Virus record (IMG/VR): IMGVR_UViG_3300003410_000048
Span: 1 to 23,477 of that record
From: a virus
Reading direction: 5' to 3' (one strand)
Length of the DNA: 23,477 bases
Made by a program: the position numbers and the translations under genes. The notes beneath the pieces are model-generated. The model worked only from the letters and a program-made list of their open reading frames with translations. It did not search any database and was not told the origin of the DNA. Of this stretch, positions 16,301-23,316 are shown piece by piece (the first letter of the stretch is position 1; each line of letters begins with the position of its first letter).

Positions 16301-16831
16301 GGCACTAAGTTCAGTTGTTTGATCTGCGGAGAGTTCTGGATTCTTCTTGACTGTATTATCAGAATTCAAAGTAGTGATTGTCTCACCATTTTTGAAAATC
16401 TTCGTGTCACCGTCTGTACCACTATTTTCATACTTGATGTAAAGGGTGATCGGATCAGAGGATGTTGCGGCGAGAGTTCCGATAACCCTTGCCTTTACAC
16501 CTGTGTCACTACCAGTAATGATCTTATTATAAAAGTTTTGACGATAGTTCTCTACGTTAGTCGTATTGAACGTTGACTGCAGTTTTACAAAACGATACTC
16601 AGTATCAATGTTAACATCGCCAGGGATTACCTGTGCGCCATTTTCAAAGATATGATCACCAAATCTTTCAATTTGATTCTGCAGTACAGTCTGCAACTGA
16701 GTGAGTTCCCTTGCCTGAACAGGGAATCCTGGGCGAAAGAGAACTCGATGGTAGTTCTCTTCTTTCGCACCGCCAGTTGCTTCAAAGTCGTCAAAGTACG
16801 GATCGACATTAAAGTCAAGTTTCTGATCCAT
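10355..16831 (-). CDS. Giant DUF4815-type virion structural protein (2158 aa)
   Basis: The N-terminus is the classic DUF4815 pattern: NYHRVLFRPGFPVQARELTQ followed by LQNQIERFGDHIFENGA (residues about 26-65). This family is found in large structural proteins of marine and other myoviruses; its biochemical role is not established. Residues 105-152 carry a GVKARVIG module ending KNGETIT. Residues 490-560 form an STALTGVGTLF-type beta module. Around 930-995 is a conserved helical stretch (YTMRDIGKLEKRIENLEYYT, then RFKNGFIVD). A Gly-rich linker (GGGNSGGGGGG) at about 1550-1560 leads to a conserved DPLSQTFVVNTPGGAFVTK domain. The last 600 residues are beta-rich and include a GASNSANNG module near 1990. 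The gene lies where T4 has genes 9-12, so a peripheral baseplate role is likely, but that is inference. Confidence 0.85.
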   Translation of the reverse strand: MDQKLDFNVDPYFDDFEATGGAKEENYHRVLFRPGFPVQARELTQLQTVLQNQIERFGDHIFENGAQVIPGDVNIDTEYRFVKLQSTFNTTNVENYRQNFYNKIITGSDTGVKARVIGTLAATSSDPITLYIKYENSGTDGDTKIFKNGETITTLNSDNTVKKNPELSADQTTELSASLLATGATGTGSAVKVHAGIYYINGFFVKNDEQVIILDKYTNSPNYRVGFRVVQNTITPEDDENLKDNATGSSNYAAPGAHRYQIELTLAKIGLDSTDDKDFVELARIVNGLPEQVVKNTNYSVLERTLARRTFDESGNYEVRKFGIDVREHLNDGSNFGIYSSADNGDDSKLAVGVEPGKAYISGYEIETIATKYLDVPKARTFARAVDTPIKTPLGNYVLVQNLKGYPNFASFEQVNLVDDFRGNGGSVVGVARVRGIQLHSGDYTAGASTVYRLGLFDIQMNEGKSFENDVKGFVNSGSTFEVDVKASEVKLTGTASITSGSTALTGVGTLFNSQLKAGDYLYVEGTLVQVQSVTDNLNAVLSANASATVAGGSITKFTSKVLDPSNKKLVFPIEYARIRKLRGDSSANPDNVKSTAYTVRRILTDEVSGTGTISITLDGQSETYESVSDLSNYTLVVESTTSGTVSAGDIIPITTGDISLSGNDRTVEIANLISTYDLVANDSLILVASVRVSGDDGDEKSKTLHENHTKDVTAQADVEKTELLLGKADIFRLVSVQMQSGFGAWTGTGAIDITDRYDLDDGQRDAFYDIGRVKLRPGQPVPTGSVRVTFDYFSHGAGDYFSVDSYTGQIDYEDIPNFQSSGNNGQTFELRDCLDFRPRVDDTGAGFTLGTASVSELPKIGENVESDFSYYLPRIDKVYVDEFGVFSVLQGVPSLVPQPPKDPESGMVLYQMSIPAYTLNTKEVVVKSFDNKRYTMRDIGKLEKRIENLEYYTTLNMLEKETADLQIKDADGFDRFKNGFIVDPFTGHGVGDVQSKDYRVSVDFTNKECRPMHFTENVRLVESATSNADRSNANYQRTGDLITLPYEHTNFINNPYATDAIDVNPYKIAAYTGEIELVPPSDEWKDTTRRPDLVVQDDNNFDALQFMAEELGVTGTRWNEWQDEWSGQPEVIGTGSTFQRGIGGGRVGVYQNITLATQVGQVREGERTQIVPNTINQNLGDRIVNISMIPYIRSRPVTILAQNLKPDTKLQAFFDSENVTNYIRPADIFTITADDRSLFEFNEMPPAGFDEAIAVARQDDDGNFQQAYAFGDVIKNQTHSAVSITNVAQPSAPGLVNVTVTSTSGISVGHHVQLSGVGGSTELNYTVSKGNTYLVTAVSGNVVTIKNLDESNISTITAFTSGGSLQRLQASAVVAYQSYDNPDDEVTLLPVDIFVINVKNGFGIGDVCEGTLLNANGVLNQCEIAGINGTTSSTVIPSLKKDTDDLFSSDIGNFIGVYTIPNSESVRFRTGNRVLRLIDSLTNNLQTGLFSTKAEEIYYATGIAETREATILSTKTAKFVRDRVEERREVRRVTQSNRFLRSFVPPAPSGGGNSGGGGGGHDPLSQTFVVNTPGGAFVTKVDLFFNTRGTRPMIVEIRNVVDGIPSFKILPMAQTTLRADQLNISDNGTVATTFTFPSPIYLQQGEEYSLTVKTDEPGARIFFSEVGQLNLADNRIVSVNPLVGTFFLSQNGSVQTPHQLRDMKFNLYRANFDTTKTATVDFQSVAPSVVHLKTNPFEMTNGTGKVRVIQRNHGFGVGDTVTISGVADGNYGGSNLSQGIPADVLNGDHTITSVDMDSYVITIASGDILGTESALSKGFYGGTGVKATRNILVDVIQPTISQIKLTDTAITYDMQIIDQSYDYSPLTNIIENDNFYFSTRKMVCSAGNQSAQSLTNSPLILKATLTSTNPAVSPVIDTTRVSAFCVANRINNVDASDINDSDIDSRTIVSANANVAFTASSSKISTADATTKAQFQTLDIGKVITVTGASNSANNGTHTVLRVEADGSSVTVDSILTDESAGSSVTMVVGERFLADIAPEGASNEANYATRRFNLDDPATAFKIIYDANRPSGTTLEVYYKIIKEGEDVPFKDIPFVKAEIDVADTPDANTITFKERSHTVENLDAFTSISVKVVMKSVDTTVVPRIKNLRVIALAV

Positions 16832-16861
16832 CCAAAAGTCTCCTAGTGTGATCTTATAATT

Positions 16862-16891
16862 GAATTCTTAGAGATATTTATCTTAGAATTC
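16862..16891 (-). promoter_or_regulatory. Imperfect palindrome with a late-promoter-like octamer, between gene 8 and the giant gene
   Basis: Two GAATTC-containing arms (16862-16868 and 16885-16891, seven paired bases) flank a smaller AGAT/ATCT pairing. The centre on the minus strand reads GATAAATA (16875-16882), one base from the late consensus. It overlaps the gene 8 stop and lies 43 nt before the ATG of the 2158-aa gene, ahead of a good AGGAG site. It could be a promoter, a 3' end hairpin for gene 8 mRNA, or both. There is no following U-run, so it is not a classical terminator. Confidence 0.5.
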
Positions 16892-18238
16892 AACAACCAG
16901 TTTGATATCTTCAATCTGGTCAGATGCACGATTAATTGGGCGTCTATGTTCAACATAGAGGATATCACCCGAATCTGGTTCTACTTCTGGGTCACCAAGT
17001 GCAGAAGATGTACCAGTTGCCGCGGAAGTATTACCAGTGATAGTTTCACCAGTTTGGAAAGTACCAAACCCAGTTTCAATATCTTGATAATATTTAAGGA
17101 CAAGATTATCAGCATCCCAATCTACAACAATAGCATTTGCCGCTGAAGTTCCACCAACAATACGCTCATCAACATCAAAATTACCAGACTGACCTGATGA
17201 CTGCAGAGTAATAGTTTTAGTCGCAGACAAGGTAGACCCTGAAGATACATTAGTTGTTCCGAAATCCTGTGGATCACGAATCAGACCAATACGTCTATAA
17301 TCGTTGTTTACAGGGAAGTCACCAGAACCATCGTCATACTCAAGACGAGTATTCATCATGACATAGAACCCACCAAGTTCTTCAACTGCAGATAACCCAT
17401 GACCACCTTCTGGTGAGATTACAACTTTTGCAGTTGCACCAGTACCGTCACCGATAATAGTTATTTCTGCCTGTGTGTAACCAGAACCAACATCACCGAT
17501 GGAAATTGTATCTACCGCACCACCAGAAACTGTAGCAGTCGCTGTAGCACCAGTACCATCACCGATAATAGTTACTGTTGGAGCAGAGGTGAACCCAGAA
17601 CCACCCGCAGTAAGTTTAATTTGCTCAACGGTTCCGGCAACTGCATTTTGCTGAACTTGATACTGTGTATAATACGGATCAGATACGCCAGGATTAGATA
17701 AAATTTTCTTCACTGGAATAAAGTCAGTTGACAAGAACTTCAATGCGTCTGCCGCAGAAATTGAGTACATGTACTTCCAACGATACCCATCTGCAGTAGC
17801 GATGATAGAAGTTCCAGTACCTGTTGGTTTTTCTGATGAAGCAGTACCACCATTGTTAGAGATACACTTGTACACATTATACTCATCAGTCATTACATAG
17901 AATAATGCTGAGTATAAGTTAGTCGCACCACTTGTTGCAGTGTAACTGTCAGAATAGTCATGAGCATACTCATCGTATGTCAATCCACTAATCCAATCTC
18001 TTCGCACAATAGCATGTGTAACATCAGTTGACTGAACTCGCTTCATTGCTATCATATCATCGTAGATATTAAACATTGAATCTTGGTTATCCAACGGAGT
18101 TGCAGGAACCTGATCGTTTGCCCATGCTTTTGGACGACCAATGAACAAATACATGTTCGTAGGAGCATTCTCGCTGAATGCTTCTATAAATTGTTCCGAA
18201 TTATGGAGTCGGAACTTGTTAGTAATGATTGCCGCCAT
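16883..18238 (-). CDS. 8: Baseplate wedge subunit gp8
   Basis: This 451-residue protein matches marine T4-like gp8, the wedge subunit that binds gp7 and gp10 in T4 (T4 gp8 is 334 aa). Diagnostic segments are the N-terminal ITNKFRLHNSEQF, then YLFIGRPKAW, then VYKCISNNGG with KPTGTGTS around 120-145, then DGYRWKYMYSIS at 150-161 and a C-terminal YVEHRRPINR with DQIEDIKLVVEF. The extra length comes from inserted beta modules: residues 205-275 hold two copies of a TIIGDGTGATA unit separated by 37 residues, and residues 352-412 hold a paired GE-I-G-TS-A module. The gene has its own late promoter and a strong ribosome site. Its stop codon lies inside an imperfect palindrome ahead of the next gene. 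Confidence 0.9.
   Translation of the reverse strand: MAAIITNKFRLHNSEQFIEAFSENAPTNMYLFIGRPKAWANDQVPATPLDNQDSMFNIYDDMIAMKRVQSTDVTHAIVRRDWISGLTYDEYAHDYSDSYTATSGATNLYSALFYVMTDEYNVYKCISNNGGTASSEKPTGTGTSIIATADGYRWKYMYSISAADALKFLSTDFIPVKKILSNPGVSDPYYTQYQVQQNAVAGTVEQIKLTAGGSGFTSAPTVTIIGDGTGATATATVSGGAVDTISIGDVGSGYTQAEITIIGDGTGATAKVVISPEGGHGLSAVEELGGFYVMMNTRLEYDDGSGDFPVNNDYRRIGLIRDPQDFGTTNVSSGSTLSATKTITLQSSGQSGNFDVDERIVGGTSAANAIVVDWDADNLVLKYYQDIETGFGTFQTGETITGNTSAATGTSSALGDPEVEPDSGDILYVEHRRPINRASDQIEDIKLVVEF
17436..17463 (-). repeat. Direct repeat copy 1 in gene 8 (28 nt)
   Basis: A 28-nt unit recurs 111 nt away at 17547-17574 with one base different. It encodes the second TIIGDGTGATA strand-turn-strand unit of gp8, so this is an in-frame 37-codon tandem duplication whose central motif remains nearly identical at DNA level. 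Confidence 0.8.
17547..17574 (-). repeat. Direct repeat copy 2 in gene 8 (28 nt)
   Basis: The partner of 17436-17463, with 27 of 28 bases identical by eye. It encodes the first TIIGDGTGATA unit of gp8 in the order of translation. Confidence 0.8.
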
Positions 18239-18271
18239 TTTAATCCTCTTCCTTTAAAAAGAATGTAAAGT

Positions 18272-18279
18272 TATTTATA
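18272..18279 (-). promoter_or_regulatory. T4-type late promoter before gene 8
   Basis: Exact TATAAATA on the minus strand, directly abutting the TAG stop of the gp7-like gene and 33 nt before the gene 8 ATG. The leader contains a good ribosome site (AGAGGAT) ahead of the ATG. Confidence 0.82.
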
Positions 18280-20946
18280 CTAGTTACTGAGTTCGATATA
18301 TGTATCAAACGCAATATTCGTCTTTTTACCTGTATTATTAACTAGATCATCTAGATTAATATGTGACAGGTGACCGATTTGGGTATTTGCATAGGTATCC
18401 CAATAACCTGCATTATAATCACTTGAAGTTCCGACACTGGTATAGTCTTGACTCCAAGCATCACGATAAACCTCACCACCCTGATCTATAGAAACAGTTC
18501 CTGCTTCAGAATAGGGTGCAAATAAAAACTTAAAACGCTCAAGCGTATGGTATGTAGGACCCAACGCTTTAGCATATGAATAATCTGTTAATTGTATATC
18601 ATCTATCTTTAATGTAACTAACCTTTCCTTTAGTTCTACCAATGCACCTTCAATAATATGAATAGGATCACGTTTGATAGCAATATGTAGAATTCTCTGA
18701 CATAATGCTTGCGCTTCCAAGTTAATCTCATGTTTAATATGTTCATCATTTTGGAATACACTACTTGATGCAACTAAATCAAGATATTCATAATATTTGG
18801 TAATTCCTTGCGGTAGTGTAGAAACTAAAGTGGAAGGAGGAACCAATTCACGATAGTATGAGTTACCCATTTTAATAGTATATTGTTTAACCAATTCAAT
18901 CTTAGCATCAATATTTACCAATGGTTCAAATGATCTTGGTAAAATTAGAGATGGGATTAAGTCTGGAGTTTGTTGTATTCCTGCCATAATAATATTATTA
19001 GCAAGACCATAAACTTCCAGTTCTAGATATCTATCAGAGAATCCACGAGCAGAAGCATCCACTGTTGATTGGATCAACTGTTGAATTTGTTTGAATCTTG
19101 GTTGGTTACCATTCAATCTTAAATTTGATCCACCATATACTCTTGCACGAACAGAAGTCTGAACCGACACCTCACCAAAGAGAGCAAGACCAACTGGATG
19201 TAAAATTCGCTTGACTGCATCACGCCAAACATTAATTGACTGACCAACCTTAATTACATAAGAGAAGTCTTGATAGAAGAATGAATCTTGAATCTTCTTA
19301 GACGCTTCAGAAATACGACCATCCGCATTCACAAACTTACCAAGAGTGGTAGCAACTGCTCCACTATGAGCAGTGATTGTAGGACGTTGAGCATCAAGTA
19401 CTTCTGCTTTAGCACCAGAAGTTACACCAACTAAGTGGTGTGGTGCATCGAAAATGTCATCTTCTGTATCTGGTTCAACACGAATCAAACCAGTGTTGTA
19501 GTCTACGGATAAAAGTGTTCCTTCTACTGGAGTTGCCCCATCTTGGAGAAGTTGATTACCATCTTCCAAAAGAAGATACTCACCATTCTCTAAGAGAAGT
19601 TCAGGGTTTTCTTCGCGTACTTTTTCTCCTGCGAGGAATGTACCAGTAATCTCATAGCACTGTAGATTTGCTCTACCTTGGATTCTAGGTGCTTCTGTAT
19701 ATCCAGTACCAAGAGAGATACGCTCAACTTCAATGATTCTACCAATAGAGTCTGATTGCACACGGAAGATTGCACCTGTACCATCAGAAAAATCTTCAAC
19801 ATCTACAATTGGAAGTTCTGGGAAGTTCTGTCCACCATTGAGAATCTCAATTTCTTGAATCTCACCGATTACTCCATTATTCTCATCCAAGAGATAATGA
19901 GTATGTGGATCGCCATCTGAGATGGTAGCATCTTCAAGAATAATATTCTCACCACTCTCAAATACGATGAAGTTAACCTCTTCTAGTATTTTACTACCAT
20001 CTTCAAAAGTAATGAAATCAGAACCATTCTCAACTAACATTGCAGGTTCAGTACGAGCAACCCTCGCTGAGAAACCAGAACCGATAGTTGGGGATGTTAC
20101 CTCTAATGGTTCCCCTGCAACATATCCAGAACCACCATCTAAAACTAAGATTCGGTCAATTGATCCACGACCAGTTCCAATAATAGCGAACTGTGCGTCT
20201 TCACCAGTACCACCGTAAACTTCCAGACCGTCTTGCTCTGAATAGTATGCACCACCATCTTCGATGGTTACACCTGTGATAATATGATCAATCTCACCAG
20301 TAATAGTAATTGTTCCATTCGTAGCGGTTACTGTCTGACCTGCTACAAACTCACCTTCAATTGACTCTGGAGTAATGACACATTGGTTGACTAGAGTTGA
20401 ACCAACGTTAAATGAAATTACCGATTCGATTGTTGCGGTTGCTTCTTCGATGTTATTTGCAGGAATCGCTTCTTGCTTGATCTGAAGACCAACAATATCA
20501 CCAATCTCACCAGTTACATTGATAAGGTGAATTACCTCATTAATATTATACTTACCATCAGAAACTCTAAGCATGTCTCTCTTTGGATAGTAAATTTCTG
20601 CTTGCTCATTAAACAGCAGTCTGAAGAGAAGTTCGATTGATTTAGTAGTACCCTTCGCTTCGTAAAATTCTTTGATGTACTTTGCAACTTGACGCTTATC
20701 AGCAACCATAGTATCAGGAATGTCTACCATGTATTCCTGACGGAAGTGTTCTACAAAGTCATCAATAGTGCGATCAATATCATTATACAACTTCGCGTTA
20801 CGAGTCGCTTCAATTGCACCACCTTCTTGCTCAAGGAATTCATAGTATGCTTCAAGAAAAGATACAAAGGTAGGATAGTCGGATTTTACAAACTCAGGAA
20901 GTTGTTCACCGACAATCGCAGAAATCTTTTCGTTAATACTAGGCAT
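18280..20946 (-). CDS. 7: gp7-like baseplate wedge protein with beta-module insertions
   Basis: An 888-residue protein located between gp6 and gp8, where T4 encodes gp7 (1032 aa), the wedge initiator. The gp7 name rests on position. Residues 1-135 are helical and carry EFVKSDYPTFVSFLEAYYEF and then a KGTTKSIELLFRLLFNEQAE segment, seen in large myovirus wedge proteins. Residues about 195-300 and 360-425 hold GGSGY/GTGY-type beta repeats. Residues 303-343 and 447-470 hold short ENG-EDG repeats such as LLLENGEYLLLEDG. Residues 545-595 (ASKKIQDSFFYQDFSYVIKV, then WRDAVKRILHPVG) form a conserved segment, and the rest is less repetitive. The gene starts 3 nt after gp6 with a CGGAG ribosome site inside the gp6 3' end, and ends TAG directly against a late promoter. 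It could also be annotated as an unnamed wedge protein. Confidence 0.72.
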   Translation of the reverse strand: MPSINEKISAIVGEQLPEFVKSDYPTFVSFLEAYYEFLEQEGGAIEATRNAKLYNDIDRTIDDFVEHFRQEYMVDIPDTMVADKRQVAKYIKEFYEAKGTTKSIELLFRLLFNEQAEIYYPKRDMLRVSDGKYNINEVIHLINVTGEIGDIVGLQIKQEAIPANNIEEATATIESVISFNVGSTLVNQCVITPESIEGEFVAGQTVTATNGTITITGEIDHIITGVTIEDGGAYYSEQDGLEVYGGTGEDAQFAIIGTGRGSIDRILVLDGGSGYVAGEPLEVTSPTIGSGFSARVARTEPAMLVENGSDFITFEDGSKILEEVNFIVFESGENIILEDATISDGDPHTHYLLDENNGVIGEIQEIEILNGGQNFPELPIVDVEDFSDGTGAIFRVQSDSIGRIIEVERISLGTGYTEAPRIQGRANLQCYEITGTFLAGEKVREENPELLLENGEYLLLEDGNQLLQDGATPVEGTLLSVDYNTGLIRVEPDTEDDIFDAPHHLVGVTSGAKAEVLDAQRPTITAHSGAVATTLGKFVNADGRISEASKKIQDSFFYQDFSYVIKVGQSINVWRDAVKRILHPVGLALFGEVSVQTSVRARVYGGSNLRLNGNQPRFKQIQQLIQSTVDASARGFSDRYLELEVYGLANNIIMAGIQQTPDLIPSLILPRSFEPLVNIDAKIELVKQYTIKMGNSYYRELVPPSTLVSTLPQGITKYYEYLDLVASSSVFQNDEHIKHEINLEAQALCQRILHIAIKRDPIHIIEGALVELKERLVTLKIDDIQLTDYSYAKALGPTYHTLERFKFLFAPYSEAGTVSIDQGGEVYRDAWSQDYTSVGTSSDYNAGYWDTYANTQIGHLSHINLDDLVNNTGKKTNIAFDTYIELSN

Positions 20947-20949
20947 CTA

Positions 20950-22896
20950 TTAGACTCCGTAGTCAACCCCACCAGAACCACTTGACGAATCTGTAGCGAT
21001 TGAGGCAGAACCAGTAGTTACTGTGGTTTCAGTTGATGCATTTCTAGAAACATCAAATGATGATGTTGTCTGGTAATCTGTACCTGCTGAAGACTCGCGA
21101 GTTGCAATCTTATCAACGATAGATTCAACCTTAATATCTTGTTCTTCGATCAACAATAAACTATTTCGTACAGAGACAACATCGTTAGACTCTGGAACGA
21201 TACGAACAATGATTACACGGTTGGGTTCAACTGTAGATGCAGGATTTAGTGCATCAACGACAACTTCACCTGTAGCATAGTTCACAGTACCTTGGTTTAG
21301 GTTTGTGTAAACTTTGGTGTTTGTACCTTCTTCCAAATAGTATGCACGAACAACACCATTTCCATCATCATCCAAGAAGTGTACCTCAGTACGACCACTA
21401 GGAATAAAACCTGTGGAGGAGATTGCAGATGGTGTACCAGGACCCTGTGTGTAAATTTTATTATACGTCTTGAGGATGTATCTAATTTCCTGACCAAGTT
21501 TAGCAACAATGTGTCGCTCCAACTTGAGAGTCGTGATGTTAGAAACAATACCCACATCAGACTGATCGATCAATCTCATCAACTTAGAGAATCTGAATAC
21601 AGAATCAAAGTTCTTAATTTCTGTATTGTAGTAGTTCATAATAGTATCACGAACTTTTTGCTCAATAACAGACTCTGAAGATTCGGTAGAGTTTGGATTC
21701 CAATATACAGTAACTGATGGAACGATGTGCAAATAAACAGGGTCAGTAATTTCTGGTGTAATGGACACCATAGACTTGTTTGCTAGGATACCATCAGAAA
21801 TTGATTGCTTAGTCAAAGAGGTAAGACGCTCACCAGTTTTAGGTTTGATACAAAGGAATACTTTACCATACACTGGAGGATCGTTATCCTCACCACCCCA
21901 TACTTGAATCGCATCAACGTTTGGATACAACTTAGGAACAATTACCTTGTAATCGTCTGCAGTGACTGCTCTGTTCTGAGATGATCTATAACGAGGTGCA
22001 TTGAACTTAACGCTGTCAACACTTTCTCGCTTAGAACCACCTGTAGAATTAGAAACAACAGATATAGTTGCATCAGTAGAACCACCAACAGATGTTGCGA
22101 GTGTAAATCTATTTGCACCATTCGATTCTTCTTCGTTTGTAATCAAATAAGAGATTGTGATGACTGCACCGTCTGGTAATTCTTTACCGATGATACCATC
22201 ACCAAACTTGATTTCGTAGTAACCTTTATCTGCCGCTTCAAGGAAGTAGACTTCCGAGTCACTTGCAACGTCAATGTAGTTACTGTACTGTTCATACACA
22301 ACGGTAGCACTTCCAGTTACACCTTCGCGCACTGAAACCTTCAAGGTTGAAGTATCTGCTTTTGCATCTTGAATTAAGAAACGCTGTGTATCATCTGAAG
22401 CATCATTAACGTATTGGAAGTTTACAAGAGTACCTTCGCGAACTGGAACGTCAAGGAAAGAATAAACTCCACCAGTTACTGTGGTAGAGATATCTGATAG
22501 TACGACATACTGGTAGGTAGTGTCAGCAACCGTAGTATTGAACAGTGTACCGCGTGGCATTGTAAGTACGGTAGGTGAACCAGATGGGTTGTTAACGGTT
22601 ACGTTGATACGAGCAGTTGGAGAAGTAGATGAACGAGGAACATATCCCAACATCTTAGCATGTGCAAGAACAGAGTCGCGCTTGACTGCAGTGTCAAGGA
22701 ACATCTCATTCGCTACCATGTTTGCATAGTATGCATTATAGTGAGTGTTGTACGCAAGCAAATCCATGAGTACAGACATACCTGACCCTTCAAAGTCAAA
22801 ATCCTTAAACTTGTCTTGTGACTTGAGGAATGCCTTTAGATTGCTCTTGATGTTGTCAAAATCAAGTTCCGTGATTCTGATTCTCTTATCTGCCAT
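20950..22896 (-). CDS. 6: Baseplate wedge subunit gp6 (baseplate J-like)
   Basis: The 648-residue product is close in length to T4 gp6 (about 660). gp6 dimers form the inner ring linking the baseplate wedges. The N-terminus has the expected pattern: ITELDFDNIKSNLKAFLKSQ, then FEGSGMSVLMDLLAYNTHY, then NEMFLDTAVKRDSVLAHAK. A baseplate-J type core follows with YYEIKFGDGIIGKELPDGA around residues 225-245 and a NRAVTADDYK segment in the middle, typical of this family. The C-terminal tail (about residues 590-648) is rich in Ser, Thr and Gly and looks disordered. The gene ends in tandem stops (TAA TAG) 3 nt before the gp7-like gene. Its ribosome site (AAGG) lies in the last codons of gene 25, so translational coupling with gp25 is likely. 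Confidence 0.92.
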   Translation of the reverse strand: MADKRIRITELDFDNIKSNLKAFLKSQDKFKDFDFEGSGMSVLMDLLAYNTHYNAYYANMVANEMFLDTAVKRDSVLAHAKMLGYVPRSSTSPTARINVTVNNPSGSPTVLTMPRGTLFNTTVADTTYQYVVLSDISTTVTGGVYSFLDVPVREGTLVNFQYVNDASDDTQRFLIQDAKADTSTLKVSVREGVTGSATVVYEQYSNYIDVASDSEVYFLEAADKGYYEIKFGDGIIGKELPDGAVITISYLITNEEESNGANRFTLATSVGGSTDATISVVSNSTGGSKRESVDSVKFNAPRYRSSQNRAVTADDYKVIVPKLYPNVDAIQVWGGEDNDPPVYGKVFLCIKPKTGERLTSLTKQSISDGILANKSMVSITPEITDPVYLHIVPSVTVYWNPNSTESSESVIEQKVRDTIMNYYNTEIKNFDSVFRFSKLMRLIDQSDVGIVSNITTLKLERHIVAKLGQEIRYILKTYNKIYTQGPGTPSAISSTGFIPSGRTEVHFLDDDGNGVVRAYYLEEGTNTKVYTNLNQGTVNYATGEVVVDALNPASTVEPNRVIIVRIVPESNDVVSVRNSLLLIEEQDIKVESIVDKIATRESSAGTDYQTTSSFDVSRNASTETTVTTGSASIATDSSSGSGGVDYGV

Positions 22897-22897
22897 C

Positions 22898-23299
22898 TTA
22901 TCTTAACCTTTGTAGATAGGTTGTGAAAACCTGTTCTTCGTTAGTACTAACAACATAAAAATAAATCTGTATCGTATATTCGTTTGAATCTGGATTCGGA
23001 TTAACGAGTACACGAGAAAGTTCTACCCTTGGTTCATGATTCACAACCGTATTACGAATCGACTGCTCTAACATTCTACGCAGTTGCGGAGAATCATTCT
23101 CAAACAACAACGCATGAATGTTCCCACCAATCTCTGGGTGAAATGGTCTTTCGTAAGTAGATGTCAAAATCAAATGACGTAATGAAGACTTAATTGCTTC
23201 CACATCTAGTTTACGCCCAACATCATTCGTATTCGGATTGCGTGTGAATAGCATATCCAAATCAGAAAAGTTGGTTGTTTGTCTTGTAACTTTCGCCAT
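22898..23299 (-). CDS. 25: Baseplate wedge subunit gp25 (GPW/gp25 family)
   Basis: This 133-residue protein has the length and signature of T4 gp25, the lysozyme-like sheath-anchoring wedge subunit at the inner baseplate. Visible family features are the early FSDLDMLF and NPNTNDVGRK segments, the ERPFHPEIGG loop with downstream ALLFEN, and the HEPRV motif around residues 88-92 (the family's EPR motif). The ATG at 23299 is supported because the conserved region begins about ten residues later. No good Shine-Dalgarno sequence lies within 5-12 nt; the nearest purine run (AGGA) is about 20 nt upstream, beyond the late-promoter octamer. Gene 6 follows after a 1-nt gap. In T4, gene 25 is not next to gene 6; the 25-6-7-8 order is characteristic of marine T4-like phages (recalled knowledge). 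Confidence 0.93.
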   Translation of the reverse strand: MAKVTRQTTNFSDLDMLFTRNPNTNDVGRKLDVEAIKSSLRHLILTSTYERPFHPEIGGNIHALLFENDSPQLRRMLEQSIRNTVVNHEPRVELSRVLVNPNPDSNEYTIQIYFYVVSTNEEQVFTTYLQRLR

Positions 23300-23304
23300 A
23301 TGAT

Positions 23305-23312
23305 TATTTATA
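23305..23312 (-). promoter_or_regulatory. T4-type late promoter octamer before gene 25
   Basis: The minus strand reads TATAAATA, an exact match to the T4 late promoter -10 element. It lies four bases after the PAAR-gene stop codon and only five bases before the gene 25 ATG. Initiation a few bases downstream would give an mRNA with almost no leader. Confidence 0.6.
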
Positions 23313-23316
23313 CCAC

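Noticed and set aside
16862-16891. The palindrome after gene 8 as a rho-independent terminator.
   Set aside because: The stem is AT-rich and imperfect, and no U-run follows on the transcribed strand. The next gene is only 51 nt away and probably shares the transcript.
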